Source: Apostichopus japonicus (lineage: Eukaryota; Echinodermata; Holothuroidea; Aspidochirotida; Stichopodidae). Taken from it: a stretch of 64,000 nt of DNA. Where the stretch lies: the NCBI RefSeq assembly GCF_037975245.1, contig NC_092576.1, positions 35,284,611-35,348,610 on the forward strand, read 5' to 3'. Shown one piece after another: positions 1 to 27,249 of this stretch. The notes beneath the pieces were generated by a model. That model was not told the DNA's origin. It worked only from the letters and a program-made list of their open reading frames with translations, and did not search any database. Positions within the stretch are counted from its first letter, which is position 1. The number at the start of each line of letters is the position of its first letter. Position numbers and translations under genes: made by a program.

Positions 1-57
1 TAAACACACTTAAACAAAGAAACTAAACTTTCCAAAATGGACAGGCTAATGCCCGTG
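1..57 (-). CDS. Possible terminal exon of the zinc-finger gene
   Basis: An acceptor-like TTTCACAACAG ends at 58. In phase 0 the sequence after it reads His-Gly-His and then a stop. This would close the protein at 184 residues. The polypyrimidine tract is weak and the gene could instead continue outside the window. Confidence 0.25.
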
Positions 58-301
58 CTGTTGTGAAAATTTAATTATTTAAATTTTCTAAATTTTAGAT
101 CACATGTTATAGAAATTTACACTAATAAGTTAGAGATAGCACTGTATATTTATATGTTGGTAATAATTGTTACATGAATATATAAGCAAATACAAAAGTA
201 CCTTACAGCTTCACTGATTTTGTATGACACTTATATTGAGAAATTGAGGAATTTTCATTTTGGCCTTGAATTTAAAATGGTCTCATAACTATATCTGATA
301 C

Positions 302-428
302 CTTTAACTTATGTACGGCTACCAGATGGTTATCAAGCCGGATAAGCATCTTGGCATGGCATCCCGGCACAATACAATCTCGAGGTCTCCGCTTGTATTG
401 CGGCTCTTTGGAACGCCTGATAGGATCA
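302..428 (-). CDS. Zinc-finger gene, finger 2 exon
   Basis: This 127-base exon completes the split codon and encodes a basic stretch then CIVPGCHAKMLIRLDNHL and VAVHKLK, a C-x4-C-x10-H-x4-H finger. The acceptor is CTATGTAG and the donor GTATCA. It ends in phase 0. Confidence 0.7.
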
Positions 429-3400
429 CTACATAGGATAATAAAATTAAGGTAGTTATGAATGAATTGTAATGATAATTTAATAGAATATCAGCAAATC
501 ATGCATCTATTGCATTTGAGAAAGTCTGTTCTAGCCACTTAATGCATCATTAGATCTAACATTAGACCTAGTAAGATGTGAAGGGTTATTTTTAAATAAG
601 TTTGTAGTATCGAAATCAAAATAAAACCCAATACATGTCCTTCATCAATGTTTAGACCATGAGGTTGAATGCACACTAGTCAAACAGATGCTGTCACTCA
701 AGTTGGGTCATGAATCTGCATGAGTTCCCTTAAAATTACAAATATATCTGATATCAGAATTCTATTTCTATCAGATTCCTTGAATACTTTAAGCAACCAT
801 ACTCTACTTACATTTGTCTTGACTGGTACAAAAGTCGCATTCTGCGGCCCTTGTCTTTGACCCGGTGTTGCCTGGCAATGTGGTGGGCAAGATAAATCAC
901 CCGCTTGCCACAGATGACACACTGTCGTGCCATTCTGTTTTCCTTATTAGTTGCCTAAAAGGGTAAAAAACAATTGTTACTGTAATTTGACCAAGAAATC
1001 ATATACTTCTGTGATGACTACCTTCCTCATTCCAATGTGAAATATTGGAAACTAAGGTATCCTATAAGGCACATATTAGGTCCACACATACCCCCCCCCC
1101 CACCCAATTTCTCATAAAAAATACCCCCTCAAAGTAGAAAATTAACAATTTACACAGTAAGCCTGAAGATTTATTAATTGTGCTACATTTGTTAGTGTTG
1201 TCTAAACAAATTGGGGTGTGATCAGAGTCACACAACTGGGATATGGCTACTGTAGGTTTAGGTGTGCGTTTCTGTATTGAGTCGTACTCTGATCCTCCCA
1301 CCTATTCACCGGATGTTGGTAAAATAATGTGATTGGAATTGTGTAATGCGCAGCCGCAGAAAGCATATTACGTATGCTCAATTATCATGGATGCGTAGCA
1401 ATAGGGTGACAGTACTATGCTTTGCACAGCCACTAGTGTTTGATATCACTACACCTAAGTTCAGACCATTGGACTGTCAGGACCTGACAATGGATGACCA
1501 GGACTTAAAAATGGAAAATTGATATATTTAGATACCCCAGCACCAGGGGTGAATGTTGGGGGTGGGGACCCCCCATGCAAAACTTGGGGGGCTTCTTCAA
1601 ACTGTTTTTACCGGTCCTTTACATCCTATTGATGACGTCATACAATTTTCAGCTCATTTGCATATTCGGTTTATTGATGAAAATTCATTAACCTATTTTC
1701 TGACACTAAATTACTCTATATATTTGGAAACACAGACTTTTATACTTTGGAGCGTTACCATGGTTACTAGGTCAGTCCGATTTCCCTCATCTTTACAGGG
1801 TATAACCGCTATGGTGTCCGGCCCTTTCCAAAATAGGATGAAACTTGTAGGTGCATTACTTCCCCGGGGTAATAGGGGGGTCGTTTTGAAAAAAATCTTA
1901 AACGGTCATAATTATTAGTGTTACTATGTACTGGAAATTCCTGACCATTCTACTTTGGAGCGTTACCATGGTTACTGAGGTGGTCCGATTACGGCCAGCT
2001 TTTCAGGATTCTCCTGCTAGGGTTTCCCCTTTCCAAAATAGAATGAAACTCCTAGGTGTGTCACATTTCCAGGTGGTAGGGGGGTCAGTTTGAACAAAAA
2101 TGCGAAACATCCAGCATAAAGCCTCAGAAGCGTAAGCCATGGAACGCCGGAAAGGCATAACAAGCCCCCACCACTCCCCACACCTCCGAACCGCCAAAAT
2201 AATCTCAGATTCATAATCAGCAACCCAATGAGTACCAGATGAGGTGTGATTTGTTTGTTTTTTGAAACACTCCCATTCGGGCCCCCCAATGGTTTTTCAC
2301 CCCCCACACCCCCACACAACACTCAATTCCAAAGTAGACTTCAGATTTGTAATCAGCGTGTCACGAAATACCAGAAAAGATACACATTTATTGCCTTTGT
2401 GACAAAAAGTTTTTTCACCTAAAAAAACCATAAGGTACCCCCTTTGCAGTTTTGGCCAAAACTGACCCAAAATCGATTTCGCCCAAAATGACGTAACAGG
2501 GGGTAATCGATGCTCAGGAGCCTAAAGCTGCTACTGCCAGGTCCATATCTGCCTTCATTTGGAGATACGTGGTCCCAAAGGACCCGATAGAAATACATGT
2601 TCTCTACAAGTGCAAAATTTGGAAAACCCCCTCTTTTCAGCCCCCTCTCTTGTCCTATCTGAAAAACCCATCAACATTAAAATTAGACGTGGAGTAGAAG
2701 ACACCCTGGTCTTTGTTATACATCAATTTCGTGTTATTTTCTGACCAGGAAAGGTTCTTTGTCTATATGATTTATATTTGCGCCAAAAATAGGTGTTTTT
2801 GTCTTGAAAAGTTAAAAAAGTACCTATTTTTGGTACCCCTTCCTTTCCACTGAGGGTATGTGACAGGACTGTCTATATGTTTTGGAGGCCTCCTCAAAAT
2901 AGTTGTTTTTCACCGGTAGTAGCTACCCTATACAAGGACGCCTAGGCTGACGTCAGGATCAGATCCCGACGTCAAGATTTTATCCAGATCTAGTGCAAAG
3001 CACCTTATATAGAGATTCGGTGTTATTCTTGTTGCATATGGTGTGAAAAAAAATAAGCAAGACGAAAGGAAATGTGATATTGACACCATTGCTACATTTA
3101 GCACTGAGCACTAGCTGAACTTACAATAACTCCCTCTCGAAGTAATGACAACATACCGCTGACTTCATTTCTGATGTAGAAGGCTTGTCTACGTTGTCAT
3201 CCTCATCACCATCTTCCTCTTCCTCCCCCTCCTCATCATCATCATCACTGCTTTTCTCCTCAATATCAAAAATAGTGTCATCCTCATCTTCCTCAATCTC
3301 CTCATCAATATCTTCATTGTCAGTCTCCACTGTTGGACTCATTGCAGGCTAAAATAGATTCAATAATGTGTCATAATTATATAATATTTGCCAAGATATT

Positions 3401-6400
3401 ACTGCATGCAAACAAGCAAATATGACTGAAAGCACTTTTAATGAAGGTGATCACAAATAAGAACACTAACCATGCACTGTAGAGTGTACCATATTTAATG
3501 GAATTAATTAAAAATGTTCCAACTATAAATTTTGGTAGGTTTGAGTGCTTTGCTATAATATCCTACATATTTGCCATTTCATTAAGTCTCCAATGAATAT
3601 CATAGGGAAAGGTGGTGATATTTAGAACACTAATAAAGAAAGGGTACATGATCCCTTAAGTATGATATTATTTTCAAAATACCACAGTAAATCTTTTTCA
3701 TATCTTTGAAACAGGGTCACTTCTCAAAATAATGACCATAATATTGTGCTTTCACACATATTTTCCAAATATATGGTACAGAACAGTGACAGCACTGTTA
3801 AATTAATAATTCAAATCACATGTCCATCACACATATTCATCCGTGATCAATACACAATTCCCACACATCTCATCAAAATAAAAGCCTCCCACATTTACCC
3901 CACAGAGTGCAGATGAACACAGGTGACAATTATCTGTATACGAGTCATTTCAAATGTGAATCCAATGCCATGCATGTAGTTTGTATGCTCATTAGTGATC
4001 CATGCTCAGTTTGTCAGTAGTACTACTGGTTTCCAATTTTTGAGTCAACAATCTATCATTGGTCATTGTGCAGTAGGTGACCCCACTTGATGATAACGCA
4101 CATTGCCAGCTAGTAACAATTATTGTACTTGTACTTAAAAAAAAAATCATAAAACGTACAACTTGAAATAACAGCTGTCAAGGTTGCAAATTTTAAATTA
4201 GCTCCCATTTTTCCATTCAGAGGCTGCAGCTTAAATTTTAAGACCAAAGTCCTGTTCAGAAACATGCGCTACATAAAATTAGCAGGATTACTAATTGGTA
4301 GGCATTCTACAGCACTTAGTTTATAACTCTGCTTTACCTGATTGGGAACATCTTCTTCATCTTCATACTGTTCTCCTCTCAATATTGCATAAAGGACCTA
4401 AGGATGAAAGGAGAAGAATGTCATACATGTACTGACCAATATCACTTAATTAGAAGTACTCCCAGAGGTATAATTTTAAGCTAAAGTGACTATGTACAGA
4501 TAATGTAGGTAATACTGTACTAATACTGACCGTTCCTCACATAGTGAGATTACAAATAATATATGAGCTGCCAACTATCAGATTCCAAAGTATAAAGTAC
4601 TGTATGCATTAATAAATAATGATGACAAGGAACAATTATGAAAAATTGATGTGCAATTACACGGTAACAAAATTACCAAAATTTCTTACTTTTTGAAGTA
4701 AATAACCTAAATAAGAACAAAAGCTTTCTGTAATGAGTTGATGTGGGTGTCACATGAATGGTATGACCCAATGTTGTAGCCTTATAGTGATTATGATCAC
4801 ACACAATAACCTCTGAATAGCTCACTACATATGATCCAGGATATATTCCATTGTTGCTAAAAGAAATGACACTTAACAAAGAAAAAACTAAAGGATTTTG
4901 CTGTGCTCAGTGGGAGAACTATATAAGGGAAATGGGTGGGCAATGTCAAACCAGATTTTGTCCTTGTCCCCCAGGTGTCCCCCCTCCCCTCCTACAAATG
5001 AGATCTCATAAAATAATATGTCTATGTCTATGTATGTAATTTTACTTCATTTTTTTCCAAATTTACAACATACTGTATTTACTGTAGAGCCCTCCCTTTT
5101 ATTATTGTTATATATGTTATGACCCTGTTCCCAAAATTACATTTGCCCCATAGTTGCCCCGATACTGAGGCTGGTGTCACCACTGGATATACTATTGGCA
5201 TGTTTCTGAAGAATATCCCATCCCTTCCATCCAAGATTCTTGCAGGGCCTTTGGAGAGGTACAGGGCCTAGCTAGGTTGACCTTTATTTACGCTAAAAAA
5301 GGCTGACCAGTACTGCTATTTCTCCAATGCTTAAATGCATGGTCCAAAAATTAAGAGTGCAGTTCTCTGAACAGTTGTGTAAAATGATGTACCATATGGC
5401 ACAGTTCTGGCCTTTGCTGCTTTTGGGAATTCAACTGCCCCCCCCCAACCCAACTTTTAGTTTAATTTGCCACCACAGAACATGTTAAGCTACCAGGAAA
5501 TTGTTAGTCTATCTATTCTAACACCATTCAATTTTTGCTATAGAAAAATTTTCTATTTATCTACACTTTTTTAAGAAAAAAAATCTGTTGTAATTTATTG
5601 GAACACAGCCTGGTTCAAATGTTTGGACTAACTAAATGTTCCTTGCAAATTGCAATCATAACCTGAAGGTAGCATGGATATGAGATTGCAGTTTGTTCAA
5701 AGTTTGTTCCTGAAGGCAACAGTTAGAGAAGCTTAATACAATGGATGTGCTATAGAAAGCCATAGAACATATAATGCAAATATCAGCAACAAAGGCCCTG
5801 CTTTCTCTTGATACTTAAATTTTTTAAGTGCAGTATAGTGTAACTTCAGGCCTAAGCCTCAGAAGATAAGTAACATAATAACCAACAAAGAAGCCTCCAG
5901 TTAAAGTTCCAGAATTATAGATGATCCAGTTTGGTTGAATGAGAACGATATGATCACTGCCACATGTCTACACATAGATGTATGTTTCTAGAATATATAC
6001 CAAAAGTGAAAATTGTATGCCACTGCACTGGCAGTCATTGACTAAAACAACTACATGTAAGCAATCAAGATTACAGCTAAACATACGTCATTTGCATCTA
6101 ATAGCAGATCACAAATTGCTTGAAAATAATCAACTTTTGTTATCAAGTATGAGTCCTTTCTTCAGGTGTTTGCTTGACGTTTCAAGTAAGACTATATTTC
6201 ATCTAAAGTATGAATACCAGTCCCAGAATGGAGATATTTTGACATTCAGAAAAGTACTGGCGTACTACACTATTAAAGTCCTTATCTTGTGCTGAAAATA
6301 AACTGCATGTTCGTACACAATAACAAGCCCAAATTGTCAACACCAATATGATGAGGAAGCCATGACATATTAATAAATCAACTTGGAAACAACCCCTCAC

Positions 6401-6512
6401 CCCCGCCTTTTCAGATATACCTAGTATAGTTTCATACATGAGCCAATGTGATAGTTTTACTCACGTGGGAAGCTTGATCTGCCATATTGCTGACTGTACT
6501 ACCTTTACGATG
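302..6512 (-). CDS. Spliced gene for an acidic protein with two C2H2-type zinc fingers
   Basis: Five exons join in one open frame on the minus strand: 6465-6512 (ATG at 6483-6485), 4338-4397, 3157-3348, 812-954 and 302-428, all with GT-AG borders. The joined product is 181 residues to the end of the last sure exon. Residues 1-27 start MADQASH, residues 28-91 are very rich in Glu/Asp, finger 1 is C103-x2-C106-x9-H116-x4-H121, and finger 2 is C157-x4-C162-x10-H173-x4-H178. Basic stretches lie between and after the fingers. The make-up suggests a nuclear nucleic-acid-binding protein, but I do not recognise a named family. A short last exon at about 1-57 would add three residues and a stop; otherwise the gene runs off the left edge. 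A noncoding first exon probably ends at 7541. Confidence 0.72.
812..954 (-). CDS. Zinc-finger gene, finger 1 exon
   Basis: This 143-base exon (phase 0 in, two bases over) holds the core CVICGKRVIYLAHHIARQH, a C-x2-C-x9-H-x4-H finger, followed by basic residues. The acceptor is TTTTAG and the donor GTAAGT. A longer ORF in another frame across this exon is a shadow. Confidence 0.75.
955..3156. repeat. Intron of the zinc-finger gene holding a repeat-derived block
   Basis: From about 1490 to 2990 the sequence is C/G-homopolymer-rich and unlike the AT-rich surroundings. Two imperfect direct copies start TTTGGAGCGTTACCATGGTT at about 1746 and 1954 and share CCTTTCCAAAATAG further on. ORFs here are short and show no family. 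This looks like an old interspersed element. The rest of the intron shows nothing recognisable. Confidence 0.5.
3157..3348 (-). CDS. Zinc-finger gene, acidic exon
   Basis: This 192-base phase 0-0 exon encodes PAMSPTVETDNEDIDEE followed by a run dominated by Glu and Asp, ending STSEMKSA. The acceptor is TATTTTAG and the donor is GTATGT. Acidic low-complexity tracts are common in nuclear and chromatin proteins; the function here is not known. Confidence 0.75.
4338..4397 (-). CDS. Zinc-finger gene, coding exon 2
   Basis: This 60-base phase 0-0 exon encodes VLYAILRGEQYEDEEDVPNQ between a CTTAG acceptor and a GTAAAG donor. It is too short to show as an ORF. It is supported by its splice sites and by the frame linking it to the acidic exon. 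Confidence 0.7.
4398..6464. other. Intron with no recognisable gene
   Basis: AT-rich sequence with a short C-run near 5441. The ORFs have no start context, splice signals or family likeness. I see no feature here. Confidence 0.5.
6465..6512 (-). CDS. Zinc-finger gene, start-codon exon
   Basis: The acceptor (TTTTTCAG) lies just above 6512 and the donor GTGAGT just below 6465. Only the last 21 bases (6465-6485) are coding: MADQASH. The rest is 5' UTR. The exon ends in phase 0, matching the next exon. Confidence 0.7.
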
Positions 6513-7540
6513 CTGAAAAATAAATGCAGAATACCTATGACAATACAGTATGACTGCCAACTATGATGGACTTATCAAGGAACAATAATAGGTTTGCAAA
6601 TAGCAAGGATGCTAGACATCTAATAAAGCAAATTACATTACTTAATTACTGCAAGACTGTCAAGACTGCAAGATTGTCATTGGCAGTAAGATTAAGCATT
6701 GCTCATATGAATTGTGACATATTGTACATGTACAGTACAACTACTGAACTGGCTATAGGCCCCAAAGCCTACAAATTAAGTGTCCTTATACTCCCTTAGG
6801 CCTCTAGGTTAGGCCGTTGCTACTGTAGGCCAGCCTATATGGTAGTTGTATAGCACTTACAACTTTTGAAGTAAAGAAAATGGTTCTATATCACTCTAGA
6901 AACACATTCACCTATTGGCTAGCAAGGCCAGTATGCCCTAAGTTAGGCCGAGGTTAGCCAGGCCTTAGTTAGGCTATGGTTAAGGAACTATGAAATCTTA
7001 TCATGTATAAGCCCCCAGGAGTATCCCTACATGGTTTTCTTTTGCTTAACGCATTAGCATTTCTCTTTTAATTTGGTAAAATTGAACTTGGCCCAATACC
7101 AAGATCTAGTTTTACAGCACGTAGTACATTAGTCTGACCATACAGTAGAACCATATGCAAAGTTAAATAAGGCCTATGCCACTGAATTTTCGAATGGGGT
7201 ATACTCGCCACATAGGCCAATAAGTAACATTAGCCTAGGCCTATAAGTTAGTACAACTGAAGGAATAAGTAAAAAGGGAACTTGCATGACTGTGACGAGA
7301 ATCGGTAAGAATACAGTACCTTTATAACTGGTAGGTACTGATACTACTACTAGCGTAGTACTAATAGTATTATTAGCCTATATATAGTACTCAGTAGGCA
7401 TAGCCTTTATCGTATGAATAGGCCCTAGGCACTATATTTCTTCACTTTTAGGTACTGTTTCCTTGAAATATAACCCACATAAAATTTATCAGCCTTAACT
7501 ATGGGCTTAATTATTCAATAACATCATTTGCAACACTTAC
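6513..7540. other. First intron, rich in TAGGCC-type words
   Basis: Scattered TAGGCCTA/TTAGGC words between about 6785 and 7430 give a degenerate repetitive texture, also seen at 47,600-47,720. I see no coding signal. Confidence 0.4.
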
Positions 7541-7776
7541 TGTATTCTTTTCGTGGATGAATTCGTTACGTTAATTCGGACAATTTGCACTATCGAGTAT
7601 TGGTTAACTTTTTTGAAAAGCCGGTGACTGACGAAATGTGTACGCACATGCGCATAAATATGAGTGACGTCATAGAACCACGCAAGTGCCAATTGCCCCG
7701 GAAATGCCAAACCCCACATAGACCAAATGCACAGTGCTGAACCCCACATAGACCAAAAAATGGTCTATGTGGGGTT
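7541..7776 (-). promoter_or_regulatory. Probable first exon and promoter of the zinc-finger gene
   Basis: A strong donor (ACA|GTAAGTG) at 7540/7541 suggests a noncoding first exon starting upstream of it. Just above lie a perfect CRE palindrome TGACGTCA (7665-7672), an NRF1-like CGCACATGCGCA with one mismatch (7643-7654) and a hairpin repeat (7740-7776). No TATA box is obvious. The transcription start is not resolved. Confidence 0.45.
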
Positions 7777-7800
7777 TTGTAAACCCCAAATAGACCAAAT
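7705..7800. repeat. Three copies of an AACCCCAxATAGACCA motif, two forming a 16-bp hairpin
   Basis: Direct copies lie near 7712, 7740 and 7782. An inverted copy at 7761-7776 pairs perfectly with 7740-7755 across a five-A loop. It sits in the upstream region of the zinc-finger gene. Confidence 0.85.
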
Positions 7801-7823
7801 GCACGCATTGTGCTAACCCTCCA

Positions 7824-7846
7824 CCTCTCTCTCCACCTCTCTCCAC

Positions 7847-7887
<41 letters not shown>

Positions 7888-7888
7888 C
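7824..7888. repeat. (CT)n/(AT)n composite microsatellite
   Basis: Repeats of CTCTCCAC and CT run into (AT)n. They generate a false low-complexity ORF on the minus strand. Confidence 0.9.
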
Positions 7889-8591
7889 ATACATTACTCA
7901 ACGATCAGAGAATGCAGTTAAAGTAGCACGTGTGACGGAATTTGTTGGAAGGCATATTAATTTACGTACTCATGGAATTGGAAATTAGCCGTAATTACGT
8001 TTCGTGATACAAAAGTTGAGGACATGTTTTAACTATCCCTTGGGTTAAATAAGTTCAAAGATTTTGTTATAACAGTTTCCCTTAAAAACATCATTGATAT
8101 AGTTATAGTAATTTAAATATTAAAGAGCTCCAGACAGTCAAAACCGACTCCAAATCGTCAGAAAGATTGAAGTTAGCTGAATATTAACCAAAGATAAATT
8201 TATGCAACATTATTACCGTTTGGCAATTGTGACGTAAATAAACAATTGTTTGATAACAGAATGTGTAAACAATGAAATGGTCCCAAATACATATTTTAAT
8301 ATTATGATGGAAAGATGGTACCCCAGTAAAAGAAGGATTACCACAATAAGCAGTGTAAACGGCCAACGATACAACGTGACTATCCTAGAATCAACTAATT
8401 TCATGGTCAGCTTGTATCTGTAATGCAGCTCACAATGTTAGTATTATCGTCGTGAATTTATAATACACTACTTGGGTTGTATTGTTAGTTCATAGTGACT
8501 GTTGAAATTGGTTTAATATTCTACTGGTTTGAACCTATGTGAAAGAAAATATAAGCCACACGACATAATGAAAGAAATTATTGGTAAAGAA

Positions 8592-8895
8592 ATTTGTGGT
8601 AAAGTGGTTAAGGCAGTGGACTGGTGATCTAAGGATTACAGGTTCGAGCCCTGGCCAGATCATTGCGTTGTGACCTTGGGCAAGGCACTTTATGTCCATT
8701 ACCTCTTTTCACCCAGGTGTATAAATGGGGACTTACGAGGTAACTCCCGGTTTGTGGCTGCACCCTATGGGGAGTCCCCAGGGGGACACGTGGTTGTGAT
8801 GGAGAGATTGATTGAATTGTGCACACTTTGCTGTGTAGATGTGACAAGTTACCAATGCCCAAGGTTAAGTTGTACACGCTATGTTAGCGCCTTTG
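8592..8895 (+). mobile_element. tRNA-derived SINE, copy 1
   Basis: A tRNA-like head has an A-box region GTGGTTAAGGCAGTGG and a B box GGTTCGAGCCC (8641-8651). A conserved body follows (TTGGGCAAGGCACTTTATG, then GTGTATAAATGGGGAC). It matches the element at 43,313-43,692. This copy lies in the upstream flank of LRR-TM copy 1 and has lost the AAT-type tail. Confidence 0.85.
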
Positions 8896-8899
8896 AACA

Positions 8900-11800
8900 A
8901 TTACTGTTGATTTTATATAAATGTCCTCTGATTGATTTATTGATTGACACGTGATATGATGTTTTCACACATCATAGTCAAAAGCATGCATCCTTATCCA
9001 GTAGTGATGTAGGTGGTAAGTTTTCAATTAGTTAAGTTGATTCTCGTTCCAAGGGACTATCTTTAAATCGATTATCTTACAACACATATCATACAGACGG
9101 ATGGGTGATTGTATTGTTTGCACAGCAGGTCATATCCATGTACGTATTGTATCCGTCTACGTCATTGTTTCAATATAATGGCAGGTCAAACAGAATGATT
9201 AACGAAATACAGGTGAAAGTGAATAAACTACCCTTTGTTCATATAGTAATACGAAACTTTTAATGTGCAAAACTTGTTCTTATCGCTACGCCACACCTCC
9301 CGCCCAAGAAAAAAATATATAAAAAAGTAAATAGAAAACATAAGAAGAAAGATTGTTTCACTTTCAGTAAAGATTGGATCAAGTAATGCAAACCACGTTG
9401 GCAGACATTGTTAATTAGGCCACACAACATCCGTCATCACGCACAGTGTGACTATCTGACTAATATAAAGACTACATCATTTTTCTTTGACGATGGGGGA
9501 AGTATTTGGCGTAAGTTACAATGTGTATCACTTAGAAAATATAACAGTAATGTATTTAAGCCTTGTTTATATAATATAGACTTATCATAATATTAAGAGG
9601 CATAGGCTTATATATGACGATCATATGTCTTGAGACATTAAAGCTGTTACCCATTACATACTAAAGGTTGCACGATATATTATTCGTTAAGTAGGACTTT
9701 ATGTGCAGTAATTTCCGAAGTCGACAATAACATAGTTGTTAGATTATCGTATAAAGTAGAGAGTAAGACATGTGTTTTGATCATGTCTAGTTTAGTTCAT
9801 TAATCATATTGATGACAGCCTTGTGGTAGTTAATAAGCGGTTTGAACAGCGTATTTTATCGGATTATGTTACATACGGCAAAGAAATGTTGATACATTTA
9901 TATTAATTAATTTTGTTGCTAATGTTTCATCTTATTTGACAAATTAGCCTATGCTATTATTATAAAAAGCAGAACAGTATCTCTCAGTATAGAAATTGTA
10001 CCATGCACATATTTATTTGGAGCACATGTTTCAGCTACCAAATGTTATCGCTATGAATGACCTACTAATTCACACCCACCACAAATTATATGGGGACTTC
10101 GAGGCATATATTTAGCTTGCTGATACTTCAAACTTTCACAGATTTAAAAACCGTGGAGTTGGGTGCTTGTTTATGCAAACAAATAGTAATAACTTTGAAA
10201 CATTGTTTTCGGGTATGATAACAAAATCCCCCATCGTGACAGTTAACAAGCAAAACAATTGAATAGTTTTATTTTTCAAATATCTCACCCATTACCGATG
10301 ACCCTATGTTACCATTTCCGGTAAACATCTGTAACACATACGCACTTTCGATTTGTCCATTAGTATACGATGTAACCACTTTTCATTCAAATTTAGCCAA
10401 TACTAACAAAAAAATGACTTATATTGGTCTCATGACCTCCCATGATGTCCGTCCGTTTGCAACGAGATAAATTGTAACTATTTTGTCTTACAAAAAAATG
10501 CAATGGAATACAATGAATGAATCTGAACATTTTTGGCCATCTTTCTAAACGGAATGGCCGTTTTAGACATATCGCTCTTATTTCGGTTTTGTACATTGTA
10601 CATTTTTCATCGACCAAAAGGATGTGAAATGTTGTTGTTCTCAATATATAGTAACCTTACCTCGTTTACATAACGTGCAATATAATTTACTGTACCACAA
10701 GTGGTATTCGTATTACAATTATTTTTATAGTCTAACAATACAAATTGGTGATGGAGAATAAAAAATAATAGAAAAATCTGCCACCTAGTTTTGTAGTTTT
10801 TCTGATGACGTTAGGTCAAACTCACGAAAATTTCTTTTGGATGTATTTGTTTACTTTAATCAATGTCAATGAGAGTGTTGGTGAATGGTGGGTCAACATA
10901 TCATTACAAACTGTAACGCAGTCATTGAAAAAAAAAAACAGTATTAGGTTATGTTTTACTCCAAGACTGTCTAAGCCAAACACATATATAATAAAATAAC
11001 GCATCCTGGAGGTCCCTTTGCTCTCTTACATGATGACATCACTGATGGCCAACCACGCAATTAGCCACGTGAGGAGAGTGTCCTGCATACGACTGCAATG
11101 TCCCGAATAAGACAATTATAATAACAGTAGTTTGGGCCAGTTGTGAAAAAGCAAACATTGAAATATCTATACAACTTGCACATAAAGATTTGTTATCGTA
11201 AAAATGTGTAGACACTTTATTTTGAACAATTAAAGGAAATTTATCTTTACTTGAAAAAAAAAAAAAACAATGACTAGTATATGTACTCGTGCGATTATTA
11301 TTTCTTCGTGAAAGGTTTGGGGAACAAATGATCGATAACGTCTAAGTAATCAGTTTATATACTTAAAACAGCTTTTGCCTTTTTTTTCTATTATTTTCTT
11401 CTCCCTTACTGGTCACCGGATGCCATAACGACATACATTACTAGCTTATCTATTCAAATCTAACATCGACTGATGCGATTAAGTCGAATAGTCTGCAACT
11501 TTGAAAATGGTTTTTCTCGAATATATTTTCTGTTAAGATCGTAATAAACCCCACCCATAAAGAAAATCTTTAAATTGTATGAAAGTCTTGAATAATTAGG
11601 TAAATCATTTTCATTTTACTGGCGTCGCAAGCAACCCAGTATACGAATATGTACTTGAACATCATGCGTTATTTGTGTACATTGTGTTTGGCTGTGATAC
11701 TGACGCAACTTTTTTTTTAAGTGCTGTAAATGAATCTATTTTAAGCAACGGGTCATAACTATACATGTTAGCTCTTCACTGATTGGTTGAATTTAAAGTA

Positions 11801-12417
11801 GTTGATTGGGAACTGTGTAAGATTATTTTTAATGAAGAATTACTCGCAATTTAATGCTCTTGGCAGGAAACAAAACTTGGCTAGTATCCTAGTTTGCTTT
11901 TTTTTTGTGATGAATACATGTAAAGTCTCGATGGACATGCCAAAAAAGTAAGAAAACGGCGACAAAACGCACAAGGTGCTTTAACGTACGGTGTTAAGAT
12001 GTTTAGACCAGTTTGCTTGCAAAGTAAACATTTCAACAAGCAGGGCAAACTTGATAATATCAAGTTCTTTCCATAATCTATAAAGTATTGTATGCTATAA
12101 AGGCAGTAACAAATGTTAAAATAATAAGATTTTCTTCCCATTGGTTTCCATGCATACTGCGTTACAATGCAGTACACCAAACAATAAATGTATCGCTTGT
12201 ATATGAGGTTCAACTTACTTTCTTTTCAAAAGTGCTGCGTGGGAGCTCAAAACTGTATTTTATATCGTGGGATAAATGTTTAGTTTTCTTTCACTTTTGC
12301 AAGTTTAAAAGGGCTGTAAAAAGCTTCCCCTTTCCCTTTTTTTTTTTAAGGTTAACGTGTGTTTGTTCATTGTTAGTTTGAAAACACTCGGTGAATATTG
12401 CTTTCTTTTACTTTCAG
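8900..12417 (+). other. Upstream flank of LRR-TM copy 1 (homologous to 33,100-36,349)
   Basis: Patches match the flank of copy 2: about 9380-9500 with 33,425-33,560 (GTGTGACTATCTG core), 10,640-10,760 with 34,810-34,930 (ACAAGTGGTATTCGTATTA) and 12,235-12,417 with 36,165-36,349. An exon carrying the start codon and the promoter should lie here, but no splice-linked ATG in the right phase could be chosen. Confidence 0.45.

Positions 12418-27249
<14,832 letters not shown>

Noticed and set aside
1553-1918. 121-codon ORF
   Set aside because: It falls in a repeat-like block with internal direct repeats and has no splice context or family resemblance.
11648-11720. Short signal-peptide-like ORF (MRYLCTLCLAVILTQ) as the missing start exon
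   Set aside because: No donor in phase 0 follows it, and the sequence is not kept in the copy 2 flank.
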